A stretch of 64,000 bases of DNA from Candidatus Schekmanbacteria bacterium (lineage in GTDB: Bacteria; CSSED10-310; JACPHN01): positions 1 through 64,000 of the forward strand of contig JACPHN010000192.1 in the NCBI GenBank assembly GCA_016188575.1, written 5' to 3'. The notes beneath the pieces are model-generated. The model did no database searches and was not told where the DNA came from. It was given only the letters and a program-made list of their open reading frames with translations. Positions 17,109 through 25,605 of the stretch are shown in pieces (position 1 is the stretch's first letter; every line of letters begins with the position of its first letter). The translations under genes and the position numbers were made by a program.

Positions 17109-17950
17109 GGTGCCGATCTCGGCGGCAGGCCGCGCGCCACGCGCAGTTGGTCGAGCGCCGAGCGGAGCCGGACCCGCTGTCGCTCGTCACGCCAGTCCGC
17201 CGCGAGTCGATCGCGAATCGCCGCAGGATCGGGGTCGGATGGTGGCTCGACCCGGTCCAGCAACACGATGTGCAGGCCGTAGGAAGAGGAAATCGGCGTG
17301 GACCACTGCCCGAGCGGGAGCTTCTGGAGCCGAGCGGCAAAGGTGTCGCCAAAGATACCGGTGATCTCGCGGACGTCCGCGGCCGCATAGGATTCGGCGC
17401 CGAAGAAGGGATCGTCGAGCGCCGCAACCGAAGCGCCGGAGAGCAGCAGAGCCCGGGCCTGCTCGGCGCGTTTCCGGGTGGCGGAGTGGTCGGTCGAGAA
17501 GAACCGGTGCGAGAAGCTGTAGCGTGCCGGTGTCCGGTATCGGTCGCGATGCTCCAGAAACCAGGCGCGCAGGTCTTCGGCAGTTGCTTCCTCGATTCCC
17601 GAGGCCCCCTGGAGAAGAAAGGTCAAGCGTTGCACCAGCCGCCTGCGCACCACAATGTCGTCGCGATGTAGCTCGAGCTGGATGGCCTGCTGGAAAAGGA
17701 CCTCCTCATCGAGCCAGTCATCTCGTTCGCCGGCCAGTTCGGCGGTGCCTGGCGGGCGCCCCTCCCGCGCGCTGTAAAGGGTTGCCAGCTCCGCATCGCC
17801 AGGCGCGAGCACGCCCGGAAGCTCCCGCGGCAGGCCGCTCGAGTCGGACGTGTCCACGCGGCCGCCGGCGCCTCGCCCGCCGCCCACGAAGAGGGCGACG
17901 CCGAGCAGCGCGAACCACACGAATGGATCGCGAACGACGCGGCGGTTCAT
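17105..17950 (-). CDS. Parvulin-type peptidyl-prolyl isomerase, membrane-anchored
   Basis: A 281-residue protein with an N-terminal membrane anchor (DPFVWFALLGVALFVGGG), an SurA-like helical region (DEEVLFQQAIQLELHRDDIV, VRRRLVQRLTFLLQ) and a PpiC/parvulin domain (RYSFSHRFFS, REITGIFGDTFAARLQKLPL, WSTPISSSYGLHIVLLDRV). It should assist folding of exported proteins in the periplasm. ATG 17950 with AGG eight bases upstream is preferred to a GTG four codons earlier. It leads the probable operon with the HupE-like and DUF3604 genes and may fold one of them. The gene is divergent from cmk. Confidence 0.82.
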   Translation of the reverse strand: MNRRVVRDPFVWFALLGVALFVGGGRGAGGRVDTSDSSGLPRELPGVLAPGDAELATLYSAREGRPPGTAELAGERDDWLDEEVLFQQAIQLELHRDDIVVRRRLVQRLTFLLQGASGIEEATAEDLRAWFLEHRDRYRTPARYSFSHRFFSTDHSATRKRAEQARALLLSGASVAALDDPFFGAESYAAADVREITGIFGDTFAARLQKLPLGQWSTPISSSYGLHIVLLDRVEPPSDPDPAAIRDRLAADWRDERQRVRLRSALDQLRVARGLPPRSAP

Positions 17951-18082
17951 GCGCCTGGCCACAGTCTTGTCAGAGGGCGCATCATGGGCTACAGTCGGCT
18001 GGCGACCCGCCGGATTTCGGCGTCGTCGGACGAGCGGAATCGCCGCAGAATCCAGAAATCACTCATGCGTGGAAACACCGTG

Positions 18083-18808
18083 ATGGAAGAAAAACACTGT
18101 GTCGTGGCCATCGACGGTCCCGCGGGTGTAGGCAAGAGCACCGTCAGCCGCGCGGTGGCGTCGCGCCTCGGCTTTTGCTACGTCGACACCGGCGCGATCT
18201 ATCGCGCGATCAGCCTCAAGGCGCACCGTCTGGGAATCCCGCCGGACGCAGACGAGCAGTTGGCCGCGCTCGTCAACGATACCACCGTTGCTTTTGCCTT
18301 GCCAACGGACGGCGAACCCCCCGGCGCCGCCGCCGCCGCGGCCGGCCAACGCGTGCTTCTCGATGGGACGGACGTTACCGAAGAAATCCGCGATCCCGAG
18401 ATCAACCGCGTCGTGTCCGTCTACTCCGCCAACCGCGCCGTTCGCCGCCGACTCGTGGCGCTGCAACGCCGCATGGGCCAATCCGGAGACGTCGTGATGG
18501 AAGGCAGAGATATCGGCACAGCGGTGTTTCCCGACGCGGAGCTCAAATTCTTCCTGGACGCCGCGAGTGAGGTCCGCTCGCGCCGTCGCCTTGACGAGCT
18601 GCTCTCGAAGGGCGTCAAGACCTGTTTCGAGGAAACCAGGAGAGACCTGGAGGCCCGGGACAAGACGGATCGGTCGCGAGCGGAGTCGCCGCTGGCGCGC
18701 GCCGCGGATGCGGAGTTCATCGATACCTCGGAGCTTGGCGTGGCGGAGGTCGTCGACCGCATCGTTTCGCGGATCCGGGCGCGACGCGGTGACCCCGTGC
18801 AGTCCTGA
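18083..18808 (+). CDS. cmk: Cytidylate kinase
   Basis: A 241-residue CMP/dCMP kinase, providing CDP and dCDP for nucleic acid synthesis. The Walker A is IDGPAGVGKSTVSRAVA. FCYVDTGAIYRAISLKA, the NMP-binding region VLLDGTDVTEEIRDPEI, VMEGRDIGTAVFPDAE, the insert KFFLDAASEVRSRRRL and the terminal RIRAR follow in the usual order. Longer in-frame starts exist, but ATG 18083 places the P-loop at the usual distance from the N-terminus, with GGAAA nearby. Unusually, a run of alanines occurs between LPTDGEPPG and GQRVLLDG. The gene stands alone. Confidence 0.95.
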   Translation: MEEKHCVVAIDGPAGVGKSTVSRAVASRLGFCYVDTGAIYRAISLKAHRLGIPPDADEQLAALVNDTTVAFALPTDGEPPGAAAAAAGQRVLLDGTDVTEEIRDPEINRVVSVYSANRAVRRRLVALQRRMGQSGDVVMEGRDIGTAVFPDAELKFFLDAASEVRSRRRLDELLSKGVKTCFEETRRDLEARDKTDRSRAESPLARAADAEFIDTSELGVAEVVDRIVSRIRARRGDPVQS

Positions 18809-19023
18809 CCCGGGGCTCCCGGATCGCTCGCCTATGCGCGCGCAAGCGGCGCGGCGACCGGCGCCGCTACCAACCCTAACCGCACCTGTGTCAGAATTCC
18901 CACTCCAGGCGTGGCTGTCGGACGCAGCGCCTGCCGGTATCGCGCGCTGCGATCCTCGCTGCGTGCGGCGCGAAACTTGCATGGGCCTTGCGGTCGTGCC
19001 CTTTTCTCCGGAGGTAAGCTCTG

Positions 19024-19860
19024 ATGCCCATGCTCACACGAAGTCTGAGGCGGCCGGATCGCGATCGCGCGCGTAGCAGCGCCGCCCTCTCCGCAGTCAG
19101 CTCCTGGCGCTTTGCGCTGCGCACCTACGCGTACGCCGTGCTGTCGGGAGATTGGGGACAGGTAGCGACCTGGCACAACCGCCGGCGCCGCCTATTTCTC
19201 GCCGCGGGGGCGGCTACCGGTGGACCGGTATGGGACGAGGCGACCGCGCTGGCCGCCCGCTCCGGCAACCGCATCGGCCTGGCGACCTCGCTGGTCCTTT
19301 CCGCGATCGCTCTCGCCTGGATCGTGGACAATTGCCCAAGCCACGGCGGGTCGTGGAATTCCGTTACACGGTTCGTATTTTCGGCGCTCGGCACGCTGGG
19401 AGGCGCCGCGGCAACCGGCTACCTCGGTCACCGCCTGGGACGAACGATCAGTCACGCGTGCGCCGCCTTGCCTCCTCTGGCCAGGCGCCGATGCGCGGCC
19501 GGCGAAGGGTTTCTTGGCGGAGTCGCGACCGGCTTTCTGGTCGGCTCGCTGGAGGCGATGGTCGTGCTGGCGCCGTTTCTGTGGCTCGGATTGGAGCGGC
19601 CACTGGCGCGCTGGGTCATGCCGGTCATGGCCGCGGGACTTGCGGGCGGCGCCGTGGGAGCAGTCGTCGGCGGCCTCAGCGGCATCCTTGTCGGCGCCGC
19701 CGTAACCCGTGCCAGCGCGAGCGCGGCGGCTTCGTCTACCGCGAAGGCGCTGCCTACGGCGGATGCCGCCACCGCGGAAGGCGCGAGCGCAGAGCTCGCA
19801 GCGCTGCTCACGCTGGACCGCACCCCCGCCGGCGATCCTGACTCAGCGCCCGGCGAATAG
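19024..19860 (+). CDS. Polytopic membrane protein of unknown function
   Basis: A 278-residue protein with a strong ribosome site (GGAGG nine bases before ATG). It has about four membrane segments: around IGLATSLVLSAIALAWIV, VFSALGTLGGAAATGYL, GFLVGSLEAMVVLAPFLWL and VMPVMAAGLAGGAVGAVVGG. Glycine repeats resemble glycine-zipper helices. The basic N-terminus and Ala/Ser-rich C-terminus are likely cytoplasmic. Its last 18 bases overlap the end of the leftward PgaB-like gene. The family is not recognised. Confidence 0.7.
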   Translation: MPMLTRSLRRPDRDRARSSAALSAVSSWRFALRTYAYAVLSGDWGQVATWHNRRRRLFLAAGAATGGPVWDEATALAARSGNRIGLATSLVLSAIALAWIVDNCPSHGGSWNSVTRFVFSALGTLGGAAATGYLGHRLGRTISHACAALPPLARRRCAAGEGFLGGVATGFLVGSLEAMVVLAPFLWLGLERPLARWVMPVMAAGLAGGAVGAVVGGLSGILVGAAVTRASASAAASSTAKALPTADAATAEGASAELAALLTLDRTPAGDPDSAPGE

Positions 19861-21528
19861 GCTGCCGATGGCCTCGATCGGCGCGTCGGGCTCATGTGGA
19901 ACGTAGATCAGGCTGGTGGTGCCGGCGGAGCCCAGCGCCGCCATGACCCGGCGCAGCTCCGCGACCGGCACGCTGGCATGGTCCCGCCAATCCGAAGTCT
20001 GCAGCTTGAGCACGACGCGGTTGGGATCTCCGATTGCCGCTTGCGCCTGCGCCGCCATACGGGTGAGCATGGAGAGCGTCGCGGCCTCGCCCAGACCGAG
20101 CTCGTCCGCAATCTGGCGATGATACGTCATGAACGCCAGATAATCGAATGCTCGCGCCTTCGCGGCCAGCGCATCTTGCGCGACCCACTGCCGCCCGTTC
20201 GCTGGCGCTGACAGGGTCTCATAGTACAAGTTGCTGATGAAACGAAGCTCCGGGCGCACCGCCCGCGCCTGTCGCATGAGGAGGGAAGCCAGATCGAGCA
20301 GGCTTCGCACCTTGAAGTCGATCCAGGCCGCGTAGCTTGGACCTTCCTTGGCCAGGTGATGGCGATCACCGCCCAGACCCTGAAATGCCCCAAAAAGGCT
20401 GCCCGGAGTGACCGGGTGGCCGACGGCGTCGCTGAAGGCGCCGAGCGCCGCCGGAGCCAGGCCTTCCCGCTGGCGTAGCACCAGGTCGTCCTGGAGGAGG
20501 ATGCCCTGAATCGGGTACGCCGCCAGCTCGCGGTACAGCGCAACCAGGTGCGCTCGTACCGCCGGTTCGAAGATGCAGGCGCCAGGGGCCTGGCCAAGGC
20601 TTCCGGTATCGGGATCGTAGACGCGCTCGCGAAGCTCTGGACGGCGCACCGTCAGCCAGTCGAGATACCGCGTCGTCATCCAGGCGTACACCGCGAGCCC
20701 GCGGGTGGCGGCCATCGGCAGGATTTCGCCGAGGACGTCGTCCACCGTGGGCGCGGTCTCTGACCGAAAGTAGACCCCGAGCGCAGGGGCACGGGGCGGC
20801 GGCGGACCAGATAGCAGCGGCCGATCCCCGCTGTTCTGAAAGACGCGCACGATGATCGTGTCGATCCCGGCCCGCGCCCAGCGGCTCATCAGCTCGCCCA
20901 GCTCGTGGCGATTGCGCGTCCCAAACCGCAACACCTGGACGCCTCGGAGCCTGGGCGGCGTATCCGGGCTCCCGAAACCACGTCCAGGTGCCACCGATGC
21001 GACGCTGTCGCCCACGGCGCTGCTGCTGCCCGGCGCGGGCACCGGCGACGGCCGGCCGGCGGGCGTGAACGGGGTGGGGCGCGGGCCCTCTCGCCCCCCT
21101 GTCCCCGAAGCTGGAGGTGTCGCGTCCGGCCGCGTCAGCCACGAGGTCGCCCGCAAGCCATCGGGTGAGGAGGCGATTGCTTCCGCTTCGGGAACCAGCG
21201 GGCTCGCGGGGAACCGCGCGAGCAAGCGCGCGGCCGATTCCCGCGCCGCGGCCGGCCGACCCAGCGCGAGCTCGGCGCGCGCCCGCAGCAGGATCGCTCG
21301 AGAAACCAGCTCCGGCGGCGTCTGCCGATCGGCCTCCAAGGTCTCGGCCGCCGCGACCACGTCCTCGTAGCTGCCGTGCAGATAGTTTGCGCGCAACGCG
21401 GCGAAGCGCTGTTCCGCGCTCGCCGCCGCGACCGGCGAACCGCGCGTTCCCGCGCAGCCAGACGCGAGCACCGCCGCCGCGGCGGCAATCACCACCATCT
21501 GCGCGACGCGGAGCGCGCCGCGGCTCAC
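19843..21528 (-). CDS. PgaB-like (GHL13) glycoside-hydrolase-type lipoprotein
   Basis: A 561-residue lipoprotein: the signal ends AAAVLASGC, so Cys25 is the likely lipid anchor. Residues about 35-115 form TPR-like helices (YLHGSYEDVVAAAETL, ALGRPAAARESAARLLARFP), and a Pro/Ser-rich linker follows. The C-terminal 350 residues resemble the GHL13/PgaB C-terminal barrel: GIDTIIVRVFQNSG, RGLAVYAWMTTRYLDW, ERVYDPDTG, AYPIQGILLQDDLVL with the characteristic DD pair, FISNLYYET and DYLAFMTYH. PgaB's C-terminal domain acts on poly-N-acetylglucosamine; substrate here is unknown, and the N-terminal deacetylase domain is missing. GTG 21528 overlaps the preceding phosphatase-like gene by four bases, indicating coupling. 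Confidence 0.8.
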   Translation of the reverse strand: MSRGALRVAQMVVIAAAAAVLASGCAGTRGSPVAAASAEQRFAALRANYLHGSYEDVVAAAETLEADRQTPPELVSRAILLRARAELALGRPAAARESAARLLARFPASPLVPEAEAIASSPDGLRATSWLTRPDATPPASGTGGREGPRPTPFTPAGRPSPVPAPGSSSAVGDSVASVAPGRGFGSPDTPPRLRGVQVLRFGTRNRHELGELMSRWARAGIDTIIVRVFQNSGDRPLLSGPPPPRAPALGVYFRSETAPTVDDVLGEILPMAATRGLAVYAWMTTRYLDWLTVRRPELRERVYDPDTGSLGQAPGACIFEPAVRAHLVALYRELAAYPIQGILLQDDLVLRQREGLAPAALGAFSDAVGHPVTPGSLFGAFQGLGGDRHHLAKEGPSYAAWIDFKVRSLLDLASLLMRQARAVRPELRFISNLYYETLSAPANGRQWVAQDALAAKARAFDYLAFMTYHRQIADELGLGEAATLSMLTRMAAQAQAAIGDPNRVVLKLQTSDWRDHASVPVAELRRVMAALGSAGTTSLIYVPHEPDAPIEAIGSLFAGR

Positions 21529-23381
21529 GGGCGCACGGCCGTCGCAGCGTCCTGTGGCACCGTGAACCTCCGACCGATCAGGGGAGCGATGTCAAGCACG
21601 TCCAGGAACGCGTGCTCCCGCAGCAGGTGCGGGTCGGAGGCGAGTATCACCCCCGGAACGGCGTGCGGGGTGGCGTTTGCGTGGTCGCCGCTCCAGGCGG
21701 AATCGTTCACCGACAGCGACAGTGCGTCGAGCTGACCCAGCGCGCTTGCCGAGGAAGCGCGCCAGCCTTCGGCAAAGGCCACGGTAAGATCCGGCAAGTA
21801 GGGGAGGAATGGTCCCGGGAACAGCTCTTCCTTGAAATAGACTGCCTCGACGACGCGGTGTGGACCGTTGTTGAGCGCGAGCAAGGCGCGCCGCGCCTCG
21901 TCGCGAACGGCCATTGCCTCGGCTCCCGGTGAGACGGTTCCGTGTTCGTCGCGACGCCGCAGATTGACCCAGATCTTGCCCATGCCCAGGGCGAAGGCTC
22001 GGGTTTTTGTCCAGTCGATCTCGCCTCCAACAAGCGCCGGCCGTCCCGCGCGGTCGCCTGCCAGGAGGCCGGCCTCTCGCAGCACGGTGTTGAGGCCGAC
22101 AGTGTGGTCGTAGCTGGAAAAACCGTGGTCGGAGAGGACCACGAGAAGATCGTCCGGGCCAAGGGCCGCCTGAACCTCGCCGACCAGCCTGTCAAACGGA
22201 TCGCAGACGGCCAACATCTGCTCGTCGAAGCGCTTCAGGTCACCGGGTCGATGGCGCGGGTGCTCAGGGTCGCGGAGGTGGTGGAGGACGTGAGCGGCGC
22301 GATCGGTCGCCTCGAACACGGCGAAGAGCAGTCCGCCGTCGGTAAGGCAGCGGTCCAGCCGCGCGCGAAAGAGCCGCAATCTCGCGTCGCCGACGGCCCG
22401 TAGCAAATCCGCAAACTGCGCGTCGGAAACGCAACCGGCCTTCTTGGCCCAGGTATCGATTGCCCAGCCCATGGTGGGGAAGAGCCCGTGCCGCGCGGCG
22501 AGCTCGGCCGCGAGCTCGGGCGGCCGGGATAGGACCTCGCTTTCCGTGGTGGGGTCGATCTGCAGCGGTCCCACATAGAGGCAGGTCATGTCCGGACCCG
22601 AGGAGTGATCCTCCACGCCGAACGAAAAGCGGGTGACGGCGAACCGTCCATCCGGGCCGCGCAGGCGCACCCACGGCGAGGTTTCACCGGGTAGGAGGGA
22701 GACGACGTCCTGGCCTTCGACGCTCACCTCGACCTTGCCGAAGCGCCCCCCTTCTACGCTCGCCCGCAAGCTAAGGCGCAGGTGGGCCTGGCCGTGCATT
22801 GCCCCGGTCGCGCGTGGCCCCGGCCAGGGAATGGCGACGACGTGCAAAGATCCCGCGGTGACCGCGCCGCGCCAACTGCCGTCAGCGGCCAGATGGAGAG
22901 CGTCGCCGGGGGAGCTGTCGCCCGGCCTGCGGAGCGCGATCGCGCCGTACACCCCCGAGGAATCGAACAGGTCGGGCACGCCGAGGCCACACAGCACGCT
23001 TGCCGCGCCGTTTCCGGGTGGATAAGAGACCGGCGCAAAGAGCGCCGTCGCCGGAATCCCGGCGGCCGCGACGCGGTCCCAGACCGCGACTCCGGCCCGC
23101 GGGGCATTTCCGGACAGCGGCATGGTCGCCGATTCCGGGAGGTAGGAACCGCGGCGCCGGCGAATGAAATCCACGATTCCGTGAGCACCGGGAGGCAGCC
23201 CGGTAACGATCGAGCTCCACGCTACCGGCGACTGGGGAGGATTGGTGGTCTTGAGGCGGCCAAGGCACCCGCGCCGGCCGAGCCGCGCCAACCCCGGCAG
23301 CGCTCCAGCCGCAATCCATTGCTCGCACCACCGCGGATCGAGCCCGTCCAGGCCAATCACGACCACGCGCGGCGGCGTCAT
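21525..23381 (-). CDS. Alkaline-phosphatase-superfamily (type I phosphodiesterase/nucleotide pyrophosphatase-like) protein
   Basis: A 618-residue protein of the alkaline phosphatase superfamily. The N-terminal VVVIGLDGLDPRW supplies the first metal-binding Asp. SPVAWSSIVTGLPPGAHGIVDF contains the position of the nucleophile (S/T in the VAWSS stretch). LFAVFEATDRAAHVLHH and LLVVLSDHGFSSYDHTV give the conserved metal-binding Asp/His residues, with a last His near SGDHANATPHAVPGVI. No signal peptide is present, so it is probably cytoplasmic. Related proteins hydrolyse phosphodiesters or transfer phospho-groups onto glycans; the substrate here is unknown. It sits two bases after thioredoxin and overlaps the PgaB-like lipoprotein gene. 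Confidence 0.82.
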   Translation of the reverse strand: MTPPRVVVIGLDGLDPRWCEQWIAAGALPGLARLGRRGCLGRLKTTNPPQSPVAWSSIVTGLPPGAHGIVDFIRRRRGSYLPESATMPLSGNAPRAGVAVWDRVAAAGIPATALFAPVSYPPGNGAASVLCGLGVPDLFDSSGVYGAIALRRPGDSSPGDALHLAADGSWRGAVTAGSLHVVAIPWPGPRATGAMHGQAHLRLSLRASVEGGRFGKVEVSVEGQDVVSLLPGETSPWVRLRGPDGRFAVTRFSFGVEDHSSGPDMTCLYVGPLQIDPTTESEVLSRPPELAAELAARHGLFPTMGWAIDTWAKKAGCVSDAQFADLLRAVGDARLRLFRARLDRCLTDGGLLFAVFEATDRAAHVLHHLRDPEHPRHRPGDLKRFDEQMLAVCDPFDRLVGEVQAALGPDDLLVVLSDHGFSSYDHTVGLNTVLREAGLLAGDRAGRPALVGGEIDWTKTRAFALGMGKIWVNLRRRDEHGTVSPGAEAMAVRDEARRALLALNNGPHRVVEAVYFKEELFPGPFLPYLPDLTVAFAEGWRASSASALGQLDALSLSVNDSAWSGDHANATPHAVPGVILASDPHLLREHAFLDVLDIAPLIGRRFTVPQDAATAVRP

Positions 23382-23383
23382 GT

Positions 23384-23707
23384 TCAGTCACATCGGAGGA
23401 GCGTCTGAATCTTCTCCTCGATCTTGCGTTTGGACGTCGAACCGACGAGCCGGCCGACTTCAGTTCCCTCGCGCATGAACACGATTGTGGGCACGCTCAT
23501 CACGCGCAACTGCGCCGCCAGGTCCGGAGCCTCGTCGAGATCCACCTTCGCGATGAACACCTCGCCCTGGTACAGCCGGGCCAGCTCGGCGACGGTCGGC
23601 TCGAGTTGCTTGCACGGGCCGCACCATTCGGCGCCGAAGTCGAGCAACACCGGTAGCGGCTGACTCCTGGCCTCGTCCAGGCTCTTCACTCTCTGCAGGC
23701 TGTGCAT
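23384..23707 (-). CDS. Thioredoxin
   Basis: A 107-residue thioredoxin, the family's usual length when ATG 23707 is used (AAAGGA upstream). The active site WCGPC occurs in FGAEWCGPCKQLEPTV. The cis-proline lies in SVPTIVFMREGTEVGRLVG. A longer start at 23737 overlaps dsbD and adds ten polar residues; I consider it less likely. It directly follows dsbD, whose reductant is normally cytoplasmic thioredoxin, so the pair may form a dedicated electron relay to the periplasm. Confidence 0.93.
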   Translation of the reverse strand: MHSLQRVKSLDEARSQPLPVLLDFGAEWCGPCKQLEPTVAELARLYQGEVFIAKVDLDEAPDLAAQLRVMSVPTIVFMREGTEVGRLVGSTSKRKIEEKIQTLLRCD

Positions 23708-23723
23708 GTCTGTCTTGTCCTTT

Positions 23724-25595
23724 TCAAGTAACGGCATCGAGTCTTTCCAGGAATTGCTTGGGAGCTTCGAAGCTGGTGAGGCGGAGCGACTCGATTTCGT
23801 TTCCGGAGCGGTCGATGATCAGCACCGCCGGGACGCCCTGAACGTCGAAACGCCGGCGCAGCGCCTCCACTTCCGGAGATCCGGTCCTGGTCATGTCGGC
23901 CCTGAGGAGCACGAAGTCGCGCAACCGGTTCGCCACCTCGCGGTCGCTGAAGGTAACGAGGTCGAGCTCGTGGCACGGCACGCACCAGGCCGCGGAAAAA
24001 TCGATGAGCACGGGTTTTCCCTCCTGGGCGGCGCGCGCGAGCAGCTCGTCAGAGAACGTTGCGAAGGTCGTTTTCGCGGGGGTGGCGGTCTGCAAGTAGA
24101 GATCGGCGAAAGGAACCGCGGCAAACAGCGCGATCGCCGGGAGCTGCAGTGCACGCAGCGGCCTGGAGCCACCGAGGCGGTAGGCGGAAACCGCGAGAGC
24201 TGCCGCCGCTCCCAGGCCCAGTATCCAGATGCCGGCGCGCAGGGCCGGAGGAGGCAGGATGGGCATCAGGAAATAAAGCGCCATGCCCAGGAGCACGCAA
24301 CCGAAAAACTGCTTTACCCAGACCATCCACGCGCCTGCTCGCGGCAACGCGTGCAGGGAACCGGAGAAAAGCGCGAGCGCCAGAAGCGGAGTTCCGAGCC
24401 CGAGAGACAGGACGAAGAACATCCAGAAGCCGCGCACCGGGTCTCCGATGGACGCCACGTACGCCAGGAGGCCGATGACGAACGGTCCGACACAGGGCGC
24501 CGCAACGATGCCCACAACCAGTCCCATGGCGAGGGCGCCGAGCAAGCCGGTGCGCGCCGTGGCGCTACCTCCGAGCGCCACCGGAATGCGGAGCTCGTAG
24601 ATGCCGAACATGCTCAAGGCCAGCGCCACCATGACCGCGGCCATGGCGATCAGCACGGCCGGCTGCTGCAGGAAGCCGCCAAACATGCGACCCGTCAATG
24701 CGGCGGCGACGCCGAGGGTCGAATACGTGAGGCCCATGCCGAGCACATAGAGGCTGCTGAGGGCGGCGACGCGGCGCGGCCCCGCCTGGCTCTGCCCGCC
24801 GAAGAAGGAAATGGTGATCGGGACCAACGGATAGACGCACGGCGTCAAGCTCAGGCCGAGACCGGCGAGATAGAGAGCCGCGATGAGGCCGATGGTTCCC
24901 GTGCTCGCGGCGAGGCGGGCGAGCTCACTTGCGGGAGCGGCCTTCGCCGCAGGAACCGCCGCGCCGGTGGCGGCACCGGCGGCCGCACCGGTGGCGGGCG
25001 CACCATCCGAAAAGATTTCCGGATAGGCCAAAACAGGAGCAGACCCGGGGGCAGCCACGTCGATCTCGAAAGGAATGGTAGCTGTCGCTGGCGGAACGCA
25101 CCGCCGGTCGTCACAGGCCTGATAGGCGAGAACGAAGGACGTGGACAGCGCCTGCTTGGGCAGATCGGGCGCCGGTGTGACCGGAAACCGCAGCAGGATC
25201 GTACCTTCGTAGACAAGCACCGGCTTGTCGGCAAAGCCGAGCGCCTCTTCGACTGGTTCCGGGTAGGTTACGGGGCCGAACGCCAGGCCGGCGACGTCGG
25301 GAAGTCGGAGCTCGGTGGCGATGTAGTATTCTTCCAGCGGCTTGTGGGCCTGAAGGTGCCAACCGTTTTCGATGTCGACGCGGACGGCGAGGTGAAACGG
25401 CGAGCCGGGGACGACCTCGCGAACGGAGGCAAGCGCTTCGGCCTCGAGGATTTTGGGTTTCTTTGGAGTCGCCGGCGAATCTATGGCGGGGGCGTCGACG
25501 GCCGTGGCGAAGAGCCAAAAAGCTGCCGTCAACAAACCGGAGACAACGGGCGAGCACATTCGTCGCATGGCAGTTGACTTTCGGAGCGTGGCCAC
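23724..25595 (-). CDS. dsbD: Thiol:disulfide interchange protein DsbD
   Basis: A 623-residue protein with all three DsbD modules. There is a signal peptide, then an N-terminal periplasmic domain with the reactive pair C161/C166 (ACDDRRC). The membrane domain of eight or so helices carries C253 in SLTPCVYPLVPI and C368 in VAAPCVGPF. The C-terminal thioredoxin-like domain has WCVPC (C538, C541) in FSAAWCVPCHELD. It carries electrons from cytoplasmic thioredoxin across the membrane to periplasmic thiol oxidoreductases. An Ala/Gly/Pro-rich linker (residues 196-222) separates the first two modules. GTG 25595, ten bases after the upstream TPR gene, is used. Thioredoxin follows immediately. Confidence 0.93.
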   Translation of the reverse strand: MATLRKSTAMRRMCSPVVSGLLTAAFWLFATAVDAPAIDSPATPKKPKILEAEALASVREVVPGSPFHLAVRVDIENGWHLQAHKPLEEYYIATELRLPDVAGLAFGPVTYPEPVEEALGFADKPVLVYEGTILLRFPVTPAPDLPKQALSTSFVLAYQACDDRRCVPPATATIPFEIDVAAPGSAPVLAYPEIFSDGAPATGAAAGAATGAAVPAAKAAPASELARLAASTGTIGLIAALYLAGLGLSLTPCVYPLVPITISFFGGQSQAGPRRVAALSSLYVLGMGLTYSTLGVAAALTGRMFGGFLQQPAVLIAMAAVMVALALSMFGIYELRIPVALGGSATARTGLLGALAMGLVVGIVAAPCVGPFVIGLLAYVASIGDPVRGFWMFFVLSLGLGTPLLALALFSGSLHALPRAGAWMVWVKQFFGCVLLGMALYFLMPILPPPALRAGIWILGLGAAAALAVSAYRLGGSRPLRALQLPAIALFAAVPFADLYLQTATPAKTTFATFSDELLARAAQEGKPVLIDFSAAWCVPCHELDLVTFSDREVANRLRDFVLLRADMTRTGSPEVEALRRRFDVQGVPAVLIIDRSGNEIESLRLTSFEAPKQFLERLDAVT

Positions 25596-25605
25596 GGCAC
25601 CTGCC

